Below, in pieces: positions 8,622 to 17,700 of a stretch of 64,000 nucleotides of DNA. Positions within the stretch are counted from its first letter, which is position 1; each line of letters begins with the position of its first letter. The position numbers and the translations under genes were made by a program. Origin of the DNA: Pseudomonas marginalis (GTDB taxonomy: Bacteria; Pseudomonadota; Gammaproteobacteria; Pseudomonadales; Pseudomonadaceae); NCBI RefSeq assembly GCF_024169655.1, contig NZ_JALJWV010000001.1, forward strand, positions 4,097,001 to 4,161,000, read 5' to 3'. Under the pieces are notes generated by a model, which did no database searches, was not told the origin of the DNA, and saw nothing but the letters and a program-made list of their open reading frames with translations.

Positions 8622-9632
8622 TCAGAGAAACCTTTCCCTATTCATTTCACCGCGATGCAATGTCGAACTCGGTGTTTCATTGAATAGTTTACGATACTCA
8701 ATCGCGAATCTTCCCAAGTGATTGAAGCCCCAGTCAGTGGCAAGTAGTGACAAACTTTTAACCGGACCACCCTCTAAAATCTCTCTACGAACGGCAGTAA
8801 GCCTGTATTTTTTTAGATACGCCATAGGCGGCATACCGAAGTACTTTTTGAAACCATCAAAAACCTTGAACCTTGATACGCCCGAAGCTCGCTCTATATC
8901 CTCCAGACAAATATTTTCACGAGCATTATTGTGAATATAATCTCGCGCCTTTATAAGATAATAAGGGAGCTGACACTGAAGATGCTCATTTATAAGGTCG
9001 CTATAGTTATTGCGCTGAGACAAAATTAAACCTTTGATCAGAGCAGCCTCAATATCTCGAGAAAATATAGCATGCTCAAACACACCACCGCCGCGCTCAA
9101 ACTCTTCTGCGAAGTTTCGCACTAAGCGCCACCACGAAGCTGTAGCACCGTTAATTGCATCAATAACAGGTTCAAATCGAAGAGGAACGTCTAGGGTACG
9201 ATGAAGCATTTCCTCAAGTGTCTGCCGCATAGACATCCGAGGAATTACAATAGAGAGTTTTCTACAGTTACCAGCCATCCACAACTCTTGTGTTTCGTGC
9301 GGAGAAACAATTAAACCGCTACCTGTATAAGAGTTAAACAACTTACCATTTTTCATTAGCTTTTGCTCTCCCATCAACGGGAGACTGAGGCTGTAACTAT
9401 TTAAACAATCAGATTCTTCAATTTTTACAGTGACGTCAGCGCCATACTCCATAAAACCTAGCGCAGTGGAAAAACTGTTAAAAACCTTGGCACTATGACG
9501 AAACCGGATATCCTGAGGTTTGGTTGCCCGGAGCGAATGCGGCCCGCAAATTCGCTCCATCCATGCTTGCGCCCCGGAAAAATCAAATTGATCAACACGA
9601 ATATTACCAACGACGTGACTATTCGTTTGCAT
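8622..9632 (-). CDS. AraC/XylS-family transcriptional regulator (AntR-like)
   Basis: This is a likely effector-responsive activator of one or both catabolic arms. The 336-residue protein has an N-terminal sensory part (residues about 30-220) like the AraC-binding-like domain of XylS, BenR and AntR regulators. The double helix-turn-helix AraC domain follows at about residues 232-330 (ICLEDIERASGVSRFKVF, then SLLATDWGFNHLGRFAIEYR). It is divergent from antA across a 784-bp region, the arrangement typical of AntR with antABC in Pseudomonas. Anthranilate is the expected inducer by analogy, but a regulator tuned to the upper-pathway substrate is equally possible. Confidence 0.88.
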   Translation of the reverse strand: MQTNSHVVGNIRVDQFDFSGAQAWMERICGPHSLRATKPQDIRFRHSAKVFNSFSTALGFMEYGADVTVKIEESDCLNSYSLSLPLMGEQKLMKNGKLFNSYTGSGLIVSPHETQELWMAGNCRKLSIVIPRMSMRQTLEEMLHRTLDVPLRFEPVIDAINGATASWWRLVRNFAEEFERGGGVFEHAIFSRDIEAALIKGLILSQRNNYSDLINEHLQCQLPYYLIKARDYIHNNARENICLEDIERASGVSRFKVFDGFKKYFGMPPMAYLKKYRLTAVRREILEGGPVKSLSLLATDWGFNHLGRFAIEYRKLFNETPSSTLHRGEMNRERFL

Positions 9633-10416
9633 GATAAGGCACTCACGGCTATTTTTTCACGCTCTAATCGGCGTGACTCAGCGCTATCCAAGCAAGTGTT
9701 GTGCCGACGAACCGCTCAACCTCAGGAAAAAAAATATCGGGATATCAATATGAAAATTTACGGATAACCCCACTCAAAAAAATCAGTTCCTGGGCCGATT
9801 CAGATCAATAAATTATTCGATAGCACCAAAACAGTGCTCATTTTTTTAGCGACTAGACCTGCGTCGTTACCATCATTCCCGATTGCCCAGACTAGGTAAC
9901 AGATGCCTCGTAGCTCAGTGTGACGTTACAGCGGCTCCGACAGCTCTTGATCACCTGGCGTCATCCGGAAACGGTCCAAATGCAGCCCGAAAAACTGGCT
10001 CAGGATAGCGGTTTCGAAGACGTATGCCACCGAGCCACCCCCTCATTAAAGCCAACCAATTTGGATAGTATCAGCGGAATAATCGGACAACTTCGCCTAT
10101 ATAGCTCGTAATTTCCACCTGAAGCATTATTGCGAGCACCATTCATGATCAAAACAAACGAATTTGCCCTGCATCCTACCGGAGAAAATTGCCCTGAATA
10201 ACGGGTCGACACCATTCTACTCAAGACAAGTAACCCCCCCTCACAAACAACAATGATTATCACTATCAATTACGGCAATCGTCAAATTGCTGCTCACATT
10301 TCGGATGTTTCTAATCTCATTAAGTGGCTTTAAGTCATCAATAAATTGGATAGACCAATCGGCGCCCGCCACCTCTAATAGGAACCCTGCATAACCGCAC
10401 GATTGAGGATCTACCC
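9633..10416. promoter_or_regulatory. Divergent control region between regulator and antABC
   Basis: 784 bp without a convincing gene, AT-rich, between the AraC-type regulator and antA. It contains an 8-bp direct repeat TTGCCCTG at 10164-10171 and 10189-10196, 25 bp apart, about 220-250 bp upstream of antA. It is a candidate for tandem regulator half-sites, although AraC/XylS sites usually repeat at about 21 bp. A 63-codon open frame at 9920-10111 has no recognisable product. Confidence 0.45.
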
Positions 10417-11820
10417 ATGAGCCGTATGCGTGATATTAACCAATGGAAAGAATATATCGAGAGCTGCTTGGACTTTCGAAGCGAGGAAGGCATCTATCGC
10501 ATTGCCCGTGATATGTTCACGGAGCCAGAACTTTTCGATCTGGAAATGGAATTGATTTTCGAAAAAAACTGGATCTATGCCTGCCACGAAAGCGAGATTT
10601 TAAACAAACACGACTTCCTTACAATGCAAGCAGGCCGTCAGCCACTTATTATTACGCGTGATGGCGAGGGCAAGTTAAACGCTTTGATTAATGCGTGCCA
10701 ACACCGTGGCACTACTTTGACTCGCGTCGGCAAAGGTAATCAGTCGACTTTTACCTGCCCTTTCCATGCTTGGTGTTATAAGAGCGATGGGCGACTTGTG
10801 AAAGTCAAGGCACCTGCTGAATATGGGGAAGACTTCGATAAAGCCACTCGTGGATTGCAGAAAGCCCGTATCGAAAGTTATAAGGGTTTCGTCTTCGTCA
10901 GCCTTGACGTGAATGGCACTGATTCGCTTGAAGATTACTTGGGCGATGCCAAAGTATTCTTCGATATGATGGTCGCCCAATCGCCCACTGGCGAACTGGA
11001 AGTGCTGCCGGGCAAATCCGCCTATACCTACGATGGTAATTGGAAGCTGCAAAACGAGAATGGTCTTGATGGCTATCACGTCAGCACTGTCCACTATAAC
11101 TATGTGTCGACCGTGCAACACCGTCAGCAAGTTAACGCCTCCAAGGGGCATAACGCCGGCGAATTCCTCGACTACAGCAAGCTAGGCGCAGGGGATGCCG
11201 AAACCGACGATGGCTGGTTCGCCTTCAACAACGGCCACAGTGTCTTGTTCAGCGACATGCCGAACCCGGAGGTTCGCCCAGGGTACGCAACCATTATGCC
11301 GCGACTGGTGAAGGAATACGGCCAGGACAAAGCCGAGTGGATGATGCATCGCCTACGCAATCTGAACGTCTATCCGAGCATGTTCTTCCTTGATCAGATC
11401 AGCTCACAACTGCGGATCATCCGCCCGATTGCGTGGAACAAGACTGAAATCAACAGTTTTTGTCTTGGAGTGAAAGGCGAGTCCGATGCCGACCGCGAAA
11501 ACCGCATCCGCCAATTCGAAGACTTCTTCAATGTGTCCGGCATGGGAACTCCCGACGACCTCGTCGAGTTTCGTGAAGCGCAGCGTGGATTCCAGGCGCG
11601 CCTGGAGCGCTGGAGCGACATCTCCCGTGGTCGCGACAAGTGGACAACAGGACCGACGAAAAACACGGACACCATTGGCATTTCTCCCGCCATGATCGGG
11701 GCCGAATTTACACATGAAGGCCTATACGTGAATCAACACGGCAACTGGCAGAAGTTCCTGCTCAATGGTCTGGCGCGCAAAGCAGCCGATGCCCAAGCGC
11801 TGAAGTTGAAGGAGGTATAA
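10417..11820 (+). CDS. antA: Anthranilate 1,2-dioxygenase, large (alpha) subunit
   Basis: This catalytic subunit converts anthranilate to catechol with release of CO2 and ammonia, using electrons from AntC. The 467-residue protein has the Rieske [2Fe-2S] site C94-x-H96 and C114-x2-H117. The mononuclear iron site shows D218-x2-H221-x4-H226 (in GLDGYHVSTVH). The sequence is AntA-like rather than BenA-like along its length (start MSRMRDINQWKEYI, NACQHRGTTLTR). It begins a rightward operon and is followed five bases later by antB, with an AGGAGG at the antA end serving antB. The close fit to AntA is the main reason to think the whole island converges on anthranilate. Confidence 0.95.
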   Translation: MSRMRDINQWKEYIESCLDFRSEEGIYRIARDMFTEPELFDLEMELIFEKNWIYACHESEILNKHDFLTMQAGRQPLIITRDGEGKLNALINACQHRGTTLTRVGKGNQSTFTCPFHAWCYKSDGRLVKVKAPAEYGEDFDKATRGLQKARIESYKGFVFVSLDVNGTDSLEDYLGDAKVFFDMMVAQSPTGELEVLPGKSAYTYDGNWKLQNENGLDGYHVSTVHYNYVSTVQHRQQVNASKGHNAGEFLDYSKLGAGDAETDDGWFAFNNGHSVLFSDMPNPEVRPGYATIMPRLVKEYGQDKAEWMMHRLRNLNVYPSMFFLDQISSQLRIIRPIAWNKTEINSFCLGVKGESDADRENRIRQFEDFFNVSGMGTPDDLVEFREAQRGFQARLERWSDISRGRDKWTTGPTKNTDTIGISPAMIGAEFTHEGLYVNQHGNWQKFLLNGLARKAADAQALKLKEV

Positions 11821-11824
11821 GGCA

Positions 11825-12316
11825 ATGAACGTCGAACTTCAGTATCAAATAGAACAATTCCTTTACAAGAAAGCAGAGCTTTGCGATGACCAAGATTGGG
11901 ACGGCTACCTCGCGCTATTTAGCGAAGATAGCGTGTTCCACCTTCCCCAATGGGATTCCGAGCACATCTACACCACCGACCCCAAGCGCGAGATGTCGCT
12001 GATTTATTATCCCAATCGCGGGGGCCTGGAAGACCGGGTATTTCGAATTCGTACAGGCAAAGCGGCCTCTGCGACACCGCTGCCAAGGACATTGCATCAA
12101 ATAAATAACGTGCGGATTAACCCGTTGGAGGGTGGCGATCTTGAAGTGCGCGTTAATTGGCAGACTTTGTATTACCGCCAGTCCTTGTCTGAGCAATTCT
12201 TCGGGCGTGCTACCTACACGCTTCGACCGCATGGCGATAGCTGGTTGATCTCCAAAAAGCACAGCGTGCTGCTGAATGACAAGATCAATTCAGTGCTGGA
12301 TTTCTACCATATTTAA
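11825..12316 (+). CDS. antB: Anthranilate 1,2-dioxygenase, small (beta) subunit
   Basis: This is the structural beta subunit of the alpha3-beta3 Rieske dioxygenase. The 163-residue protein has the family fold signature: an N-terminal helix (IEQFLYKKAELCDDQDWDGY), LFSEDSVFHLPQWDSE and a C-terminal WLISKKHSVLLNDKI strand pair. It carries no cofactor. It starts at an ATG after a strong AGGAGG that overlaps the antA end, which implies translational coupling. Length matches AntB/BenB proteins. Confidence 0.94.
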   Translation: MNVELQYQIEQFLYKKAELCDDQDWDGYLALFSEDSVFHLPQWDSEHIYTTDPKREMSLIYYPNRGGLEDRVFRIRTGKAASATPLPRTLHQINNVRINPLEGGDLEVRVNWQTLYYRQSLSEQFFGRATYTLRPHGDSWLISKKHSVLLNDKINSVLDFYHI

Positions 12317-12335
12317 GTCCGAGAAAGGTTAAATC

Positions 12336-13355
12336 ATGTACAAGGTTGCGTTGAACTTCGCCGACGGTAAAACACTGTTTTGCCCCGTCCAGCCTAACGA
12401 AATTTTGCTGGACGCTGCGCTCAAAAGTGGGATCAAAATCCCTCTGGACTGCCGCGAAGGGGTTTGCGCGACCTGCCAAGGCCGTTGTGAATCCGGAAGT
12501 TACACTCAGGATTACGTAGACGAAGAGGCCCTTTCCAAACAGGACTTAGCGGATCGCAAGATTCTATCGTGCCAAACAAGGGTGTTGTCCGACGCATCCT
12601 TCTATTTCGACTTCGACTCGACACTGTGTGGAAGTACTGGAACCTCGGAATTGATAACGACTGTCACTGACGTCATTCAAGTGTCTGATAGCACCGCAAT
12701 ATTGAAGGTAGAGTTGGCCTCCGGTGCTGCTCCACTCAATTATCTACCCGGCCAATATGCGCGCCTGCAAGTGCCGGGCACCGGTCACAGTCGCTCCTAT
12801 TCGTTTGCCTGTGCACCCGGAAGTAGAACACTTGAATTTCTGGTTCGGCTTCTACCCAGCGGGGTCATGACCGACTACGTGCGCGATCGTTGCAAAGTAG
12901 GCGACATCATCAAGATGGAGGCGCCATTGGGAGCCTTCTACCTAAGACATATCGACCGTCCGGTGTTGATGGTCGCAGGCGGAACCGGACTGTCCGCCTT
13001 CCTCGGCATGCTCGACCAGTTGGCAGAGCAAGGTGGGGCCGGGTTCCCTGTCCATCTTTTCTATGGCGTCAGGACAGAACAGGACCTGTGCGAGATTCCG
13101 CGTATCGAGGCGTATAAATCAACGATTCAAGCCTTCGATTTCACACCGGTCCTCAGCAATGCCGCTGACGATTGGCAGGGTAAAAAGGGGTTTATTCCTG
13201 AACACCTCGCCCCCTTTGAGGATTCAGACAGCCCCTTTGACCTGTATATGTGCGGCCCTCCCCCAATGGTAGAGTCTGTAAAAACCTGGCACATGGAAAA
13301 AAAACTTACTTCCGTCAGAATGTATTTTGAAAAGTTTACGGAAAGCAATACCTAG
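12336..13355 (+). CDS. antC: Anthranilate 1,2-dioxygenase reductase
   Basis: AntC passes electrons from NADH through FAD and a plant-type [2Fe-2S] cluster to AntA. In the 339-residue protein the N-terminal ferredoxin domain has the cluster cysteines C39, C44 and C47 (CREGVCATC) and a fourth in ILSCQTR. The FAD domain shows RSYSFA, and the NAD domain shows GGTGLSAFLGML and a CGPPPMV near the C terminus. It follows antB by 19 bp and completes the antABC operon. The order ferredoxin-FAD-NAD is that of BenC/AntC and opposite to the second reductase in this operon. Confidence 0.94.
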   Translation: MYKVALNFADGKTLFCPVQPNEILLDAALKSGIKIPLDCREGVCATCQGRCESGSYTQDYVDEEALSKQDLADRKILSCQTRVLSDASFYFDFDSTLCGSTGTSELITTVTDVIQVSDSTAILKVELASGAAPLNYLPGQYARLQVPGTGHSRSYSFACAPGSRTLEFLVRLLPSGVMTDYVRDRCKVGDIIKMEAPLGAFYLRHIDRPVLMVAGGTGLSAFLGMLDQLAEQGGAGFPVHLFYGVRTEQDLCEIPRIEAYKSTIQAFDFTPVLSNAADDWQGKKGFIPEHLAPFEDSDSPFDLYMCGPPPMVESVKTWHMEKKLTSVRMYFEKFTESNT

Positions 13356-13476
13356 GTTCATTCAAACACTGCCGATAACGCGGTGAAGACTTCCCTGATT
13401 TGCATTGTTTTAATGATTAGCGGCACCGCAAGCCCAGCTGATTTTATTGACTGCTAGTTATGTACGCAGGTTATTT

Positions 13477-14421
13477 ATGTCCACTTTATCAGTAAAAATA
13501 GAAAGCATTGAGGCGCTTACTCCCCGCATTCGACGCTTGGTATTAGTTGCTCATGACGGTAGGCGGCTGCCTGAATTTACCCCAGGCGCCCACCTTGAGC
13601 TGCACATCCCAGGTGATAGAAAGCAAAAGCGTGCCTATTCAATCGTGAATGTGTCGGCAGGCGACCACTATGAAATAGCCGTGCAACTCGATGACAAAAG
13701 CACGGGAGGTTCGAAGTGGGTACATACACTTACTGAAGGTCAAGTCATTGAGGTAGAAACACCTCGCAATCATTTTCCACTGGTCGACGAGGCGAAACAC
13801 ATACTGTTGATAGCCGGTGGAATCGGTATTACACCGATGCTGAGCATGGGCCGCGCACTGCAAGCGTCCAAAAAGGCTTTCACCCTGCATTACGCTGGCC
13901 GCGATGCCACCCACATGGCGTACCTGGATGAAGTCCAGTGTTTGGGCAACAGCCAATGCTGGATAAGCGGCGGAGACGCCAGCAAACGTTTTGCCGCATC
14001 CACTGTATTGGCGACACCATCCGAAGGCACTCATCTGTATATATGTGGCCCCGTAGAGATGATCACCTCGGTCATACAAATCGCTCGGGAACTTGGCTGG
14101 CAGGAAGATCACATCCATTACGAACTGTTCGCCGGTGCCCTTGAAGAAGATGGCGACCAAGCGTTTGAAGTAGAACTTCGCGCCAGTGGAGTAACGCTTG
14201 CAGTGAACACAGGCCAGACCCTCTTGGACGTGATGATCGAGGCAGGCCTGGACCCGATGTTCGACTGCCGACGTGGTGATTGCGGAGTATGCGTAACTCA
14301 AGTCATTGAGGGTGAACCCGATCACCGTGATATCTGCCTGTCTGATCGCGAGCGCTCCGGCGGCGCCTTCTGCACCTGTGTTTCTCGTGCCAAGACTGCC
14401 AAGTTGGTACTTGACCTCTAA
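13477..14421 (+). CDS. VanB-like oxygenase reductase (flavin, NAD, then [2Fe-2S])
   Basis: This is the electron-transfer partner of the second Rieske oxygenase encoded directly downstream. Its domain order is flavin-binding (RAYSIVN), NAD-binding (GGIGITPMLSM, CGPVEMI) and a C-terminal plant-type ferredoxin (CRRGDCGVC plus a later CTC). This is the phthalate dioxygenase reductase/VanB family; IacF of the indole-acetate pathway belongs to it. I start at the ATG at 13477 (MSTLSVKIES), giving 314 residues, because the upstream TTG at 13447 adds a non-conserved tail and lacks a clear ribosome binding site. It lies about 120 bp after antC, so an internal promoter is possible. Confidence 0.9.
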   Translation: MSTLSVKIESIEALTPRIRRLVLVAHDGRRLPEFTPGAHLELHIPGDRKQKRAYSIVNVSAGDHYEIAVQLDDKSTGGSKWVHTLTEGQVIEVETPRNHFPLVDEAKHILLIAGGIGITPMLSMGRALQASKKAFTLHYAGRDATHMAYLDEVQCLGNSQCWISGGDASKRFAASTVLATPSEGTHLYICGPVEMITSVIQIARELGWQEDHIHYELFAGALEEDGDQAFEVELRASGVTLAVNTGQTLLDVMIEAGLDPMFDCRRGDCGVCVTQVIEGEPDHRDICLSDRERSGGAFCTCVSRAKTAKLVLDL

Positions 14422-14439
14422 TAAGTAAAGGAGCGAACA

Positions 14440-15771
14440 ATGATTCCCAGCAATGAACAAATTGCCGATTTGATCCGGCCCGACAGCGTTCATAAAAGCG
14501 TGTACACCGACCCTGTTCTCTTTCAACTCGAAATGGAGCGAATTTATGGGCATGCCTGGATTTATGTGGGCCATGAGAGTCAAGTAAAGAACCCTGGCGA
14601 TTACCACACGACCCGGATCGGCGACCAGGATGTGGTGATGGTTCGTGCGCCTGACGGCAAAGTAAACGTCCACTACAACCGCTGCCCTCACAAAGGAGCA
14701 AAGTTGGTGGCGGACGGTGACGGCAATGTCGGCAAGTTCTTCCGCTGCCCCTACCACGCCTGGACATTCAAGTTGGACGGCACTCACCTGTCGGCACCGC
14801 TGAAGAGCGGCTTCGAGGGCACATGCTATGACCCGAAACATCCGGATTTCTCCATGGCCAGTGTGGCCAGGGTCGATAGCTACCGCGGTTTCGTATTCGC
14901 CAGCCAGGCGTCCTACGGCGAAGACCTGAAGACGTTCCTTGGCGGCGTCGTCAGCTCCATCGACAACATGTGCGACAGATCTCCGGTGGGTGAGCTTGAA
15001 GTAGCGGGCGGTATTTTCCGCGTCCAACAACGTTCCAATTGGAAAGTTTTCTACGAAAACCTCCACGACACCATGCACGCACGTGTCACCCACGAGTCAT
15101 CAGTCGATGCAGCTCGGGAACAGGCTGAAGCCATCGGCGAGATGCCGTTCGAACTGCTGATCATGGATGGCAATGGCGAGCCCTATGACTTCTGGGAAAA
15201 GCTGGAACTGCGCGCCTACCATAATGGCCATGGCTACATGGAGGCGATCTTCGATCCGGACGCCGCCGAGAAGGACGAAGTTTCCCGCGCGCACTTTGAA
15301 TGTTTGAGCGAAGCCTACGGAGCGGACCGCGCCCGTGAAATCATGGGCATGAACCGCCATAACACCGTGATTTACGGCAGCGGATCGCCTCATACCGTCT
15401 TCATGCAATTTCGGGTTATCCGCCCGGTTGCTGTCGATAAAACCATGGTGGAGATCCAGACGTTCCGCTGTAAAGGTGCCCCAGATGTGGTGTTCGATCG
15501 GGCACTAACTTACGCCAACGTCATCAACTCCCCCTCTTCCAATGTCATGCCGGACGACGTTGAAGTGTATGCACGCTGCCAGGAGGGCAACATGACCCGA
15601 GGCGGCAACTGGATCAGCATGCACCGTTATGTCGGCACCGACACCCTTCTTGAAGACGGTGCAGTCTCTACCAATGGCACCAGCGAACTGCCCATGCGTA
15701 ATCAGTTTGCAGCCTGGAAAAAGTTCATGACCGGAACAATTATCGCCAAGGAGAGCAATAATGTTGCTTGA
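14440..15771 (+). CDS. Second Rieske ring-hydroxylating oxygenase, alpha subunit (indole/IacC-like candidate)
   Basis: This is the catalytic subunit of an aromatic oxygenase distinct from AntA. The 443-residue protein has the Rieske site C82-x-H84 (NRCPHKGAKL) and C103-x2-H106 (CPYHAWTF). The mononuclear iron site is D210-x2-H213-x4-H218 (NLHDTMHARVTH). The general look is that of salicylate-5-hydroxylase, AndAc and IacC relatives rather than benzoate-type enzymes. Ten-odd bases separate it from its reductase, and its beta subunit follows with a short overlap. Because anthranilate-degrading genes sit next to it, I infer that it attacks a bicyclic indole-type ring whose breakdown gives anthranilate. 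That substrate is a hypothesis. Confidence 0.9.
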   Translation: MIPSNEQIADLIRPDSVHKSVYTDPVLFQLEMERIYGHAWIYVGHESQVKNPGDYHTTRIGDQDVVMVRAPDGKVNVHYNRCPHKGAKLVADGDGNVGKFFRCPYHAWTFKLDGTHLSAPLKSGFEGTCYDPKHPDFSMASVARVDSYRGFVFASQASYGEDLKTFLGGVVSSIDNMCDRSPVGELEVAGGIFRVQQRSNWKVFYENLHDTMHARVTHESSVDAAREQAEAIGEMPFELLIMDGNGEPYDFWEKLELRAYHNGHGYMEAIFDPDAAEKDEVSRAHFECLSEAYGADRAREIMGMNRHNTVIYGSGSPHTVFMQFRVIRPVAVDKTMVEIQTFRCKGAPDVVFDRALTYANVINSPSSNVMPDDVEVYARCQEGNMTRGGNWISMHRYVGTDTLLEDGAVSTNGTSELPMRNQFAAWKKFMTGTIIAKESNNVA

Positions 15772-16294
15772 CCGCGCTTTCAACGTAAATACATCCGACC
15801 TCAAGCCTGCACTTGCCGAAGAAACCACCCTTCGCTCGGTCGAGCAGTTTCTGTTTAAGGAAGCTCGTCTGCTGGATACATGGAAGTTCTGGGAGTGGGA
15901 CAAACTCTTTACCGACGATGGCATGTATTGGGTACCGCAAAAGCATAACCAGGTAAATCCTTTCGATCATATTTCCCTGTTCTGGGAAAACCGCATGCTG
16001 CGCGAGACGCGTATTCGTCGCGTGGAGAATGCGCGTAACTGGTCACAGCAACCACAAACTCAAACAGCGCACCTGGTTGGGAATGTGTGCATCGAAGGTC
16101 TGGACGAGGATGATTACCTTGTGGTCAGCGCGGTGTTCCAAGCCACGGAATGGCGCTTGGATCAACGTCAGCTCGCCGGGCGTTACACCTACAAACTTGC
16201 CGGCAATAAAGTGGAAGGTTGGAAGATCAAGCTCAAGCGTGTTGACCTGGTCAATTGCAATGATGTTTTTGCCAACCTGGAGGTATTTGTCTGA
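15761..16294 (+). CDS. Second Rieske oxygenase, beta subunit
   Basis: Small subunit (177 residues as written) partnering the alpha subunit just upstream. It has the beta-subunit pattern: LRSVEQFLFKEARLLD, then WEWDKLFTDDGMYWVP, RIRRVENARNWSQQP and a C-terminal strand region ending FANLEVFV. The start at 15761 overlaps the alpha gene by 11 bp, so the two are translationally coupled. It overlaps the next gene by one base (TGATGG junction). Confidence 0.9.
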   Translation: MLLDRAFNVNTSDLKPALAEETTLRSVEQFLFKEARLLDTWKFWEWDKLFTDDGMYWVPQKHNQVNPFDHISLFWENRMLRETRIRRVENARNWSQQPQTQTAHLVGNVCIEGLDEDDYLVVSAVFQATEWRLDQRQLAGRYTYKLAGNKVEGWKIKLKRVDLVNCNDVFANLEVFV

Positions 16295-16887
16295 TGGAGC
16301 GGCCCGTGGTTATCGCGCTCCACTATCAGAATGATGTCCTGCATCCGGAAGGACGTATCAAGGTAGGCATGGACGAAGATGGGGCCGTTCGCGCGAATCT
16401 GATTGCCTCTGCGACGGCATTACTTCGTGGCGCGCGATTAAACGGCTGGCCCATCCTCCATGCGCGTGTCGCGTATCGAGGTGATTACTCCGACTTGATT
16501 GCCAACGCGCCCATCTTGAAGAACGTAAAGAAGATAGGTGCCGTGATTGACGGCACGTGGGGCGCCGAATTCCTCGACGCGTTGAGCCCCCATGAAAACG
16601 GCAGGGAATTCATCATTACCCACAAGCGGATCAATGCGTTTTACGGGACGCATGGGGAAGCACTTCTAAACATGCTTAACGCGAGGACGCTGATCATTGC
16701 CGGCGTGGCAACTCATTCTGTAGTGGAAAGTACCGTAAGGCACGCCGTGGACTGCGGTTATCACGTAGTCGTCCCTGCAGATGCCTGCTCTGCCGCAGAA
16801 CCGGCGGCGCATCAAGCGTCGATTAATAGCATGAGCTTAATCGCTGAAATTTCCAGCGTTGACCAATTGTTCAAGGTGCAATCATGA
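16294..16887 (+). CDS. Isochorismatase-fold protein lacking two of three canonical catalytic residues
   Basis: The fold family normally hydrolyses amides or ethers with an Asp-Lys-Cys triad. In this 197-residue protein the usual I-D-M-Q-N-D-F start is replaced by L-H-Y-Q-N-D-V (His10 in the Asp position). Lys111 is kept (THKRINAFYGT). The nucleophile region reads GVATHSVVEST, putting Val143 where Cys is normally found. The chain otherwise looks intact and not decayed. It could be an unusual hydrolase or isomerase for the ring-opened or dihydrodiol intermediate, or a binding protein. It sits between the oxygenase beta subunit and an SDR with overlapping ends, so it is surely part of the same pathway. 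Confidence 0.85.
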   Translation: MERPVVIALHYQNDVLHPEGRIKVGMDEDGAVRANLIASATALLRGARLNGWPILHARVAYRGDYSDLIANAPILKNVKKIGAVIDGTWGAEFLDALSPHENGREFIITHKRINAFYGTHGEALLNMLNARTLIIAGVATHSVVESTVRHAVDCGYHVVVPADACSAAEPAAHQASINSMSLIAEISSVDQLFKVQS

Positions 16888-17678
16888 GCCTGACAGGAAA
16901 AGTCGCAATCATCACGGGAAGCACCCAGGGACTTGGTCTGGATATTGCTAAAGTCATGATAGCCCAAGGGGCGGAAGTCATGCTGGTTGGTCGCAACGCC
17001 AGTGCCGGAAGAACATTATGCGACGAGCTGGGTCCATGGGCTTCCTATACAGAGTGCGACGTGGAAAACGACGAAGATATTGATAAGTGCATTGACAATA
17101 CAATCAATCAATTCGGGAAAATTGATATTCTGGTCAATAACGCATGTATCTACACTGATTTGGGCATCCAGTCTTCAAGGGAAGATTGGCACAAAAGCCT
17201 GAACGTCAACGTCATCTCTGCCGCCATCTTCGTGCAAAAAGTATCTCCGCTTCTAAAGCCTGGCAGCACGATAGTGAACATCACCAGCACGGGTGGGAAA
17301 TTCGGTGCAGCAGGCCGCGCACTCTACCCTGCGTCTAAAGCCGCGATGCTTCAATTGACCAAGAATTTCGCCGTGAGCTTGGCACCCAGGGGCACGCGCG
17401 TGCTGAGCGTCTCACCGGCGTGGACCTGGTCCCCAACCGTAGCCAACCTGACCAATAACGATATTGCGCTCGCTGACCGCGTCGGCGCTGACTTCCACCC
17501 TCTAGGGCGTATCGGACGAGGTGAGGAAGTCGGGAATGTGGTCGCTTTTCTCTGCACACCCGGCGCCTCTTGGATGACCGGTGTGGATATACCTGTAGAT
17601 GGAGGTTTTTCCATCCTGGGTCCAGACAGAGGTATATCACCTCGTGTGTGGTTCCAGCGTCATTCCGATTCTCAATAG
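16884..17678 (+). CDS. Short-chain dehydrogenase/reductase (putative dihydrodiol or hydroxyl dehydrogenase)
   Basis: This NAD(P)-dependent oxidoreductase has 264 residues. It has the classical SDR cofactor motif TGSTQGLG (residues 11-18), NNAC at 85-88, a Ser near 135 (NITSTGG) and the catalytic Y148-x3-K152 (YPASK). Its C-terminal tail (RVWFQRHSDSQ) is longer than usual. An Asp after the second strand that would mark NAD preference is not clear (VGRNAS instead suggests NADP tolerance). It overlaps the preceding gene by four bases. By position it is the candidate to oxidise the diol or hydroxylated product of the second Rieske oxygenase, as SDRs do in indole and indole-acetate pathways. Confidence 0.9.
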   Translation: MSLTGKVAIITGSTQGLGLDIAKVMIAQGAEVMLVGRNASAGRTLCDELGPWASYTECDVENDEDIDKCIDNTINQFGKIDILVNNACIYTDLGIQSSREDWHKSLNVNVISAAIFVQKVSPLLKPGSTIVNITSTGGKFGAAGRALYPASKAAMLQLTKNFAVSLAPRGTRVLSVSPAWTWSPTVANLTNNDIALADRVGADFHPLGRIGRGEEVGNVVAFLCTPGASWMTGVDIPVDGGFSILGPDRGISPRVWFQRHSDSQ

Positions 17679-17700
17679 TTTGATCGAGAGGAACATAAAA

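Noticed and set aside
9920..10111. 63-codon plus-strand frame in the divergent control region
   Set aside because: No ribosome binding site or recognised family; it lies in a regulatory gap and may be chance.
10417..12316. Assignment of the first Rieske pair as benzoate dioxygenase (benAB)
   Set aside because: The alpha subunit follows AntA along its length, including the N terminus and the active-site context, rather than BenA.
13639..15093. 484-codon open frame on the minus strand
   Set aside because: It is antisense to the reductase and second Rieske oxygenase, both of which carry complete catalytic motifs.
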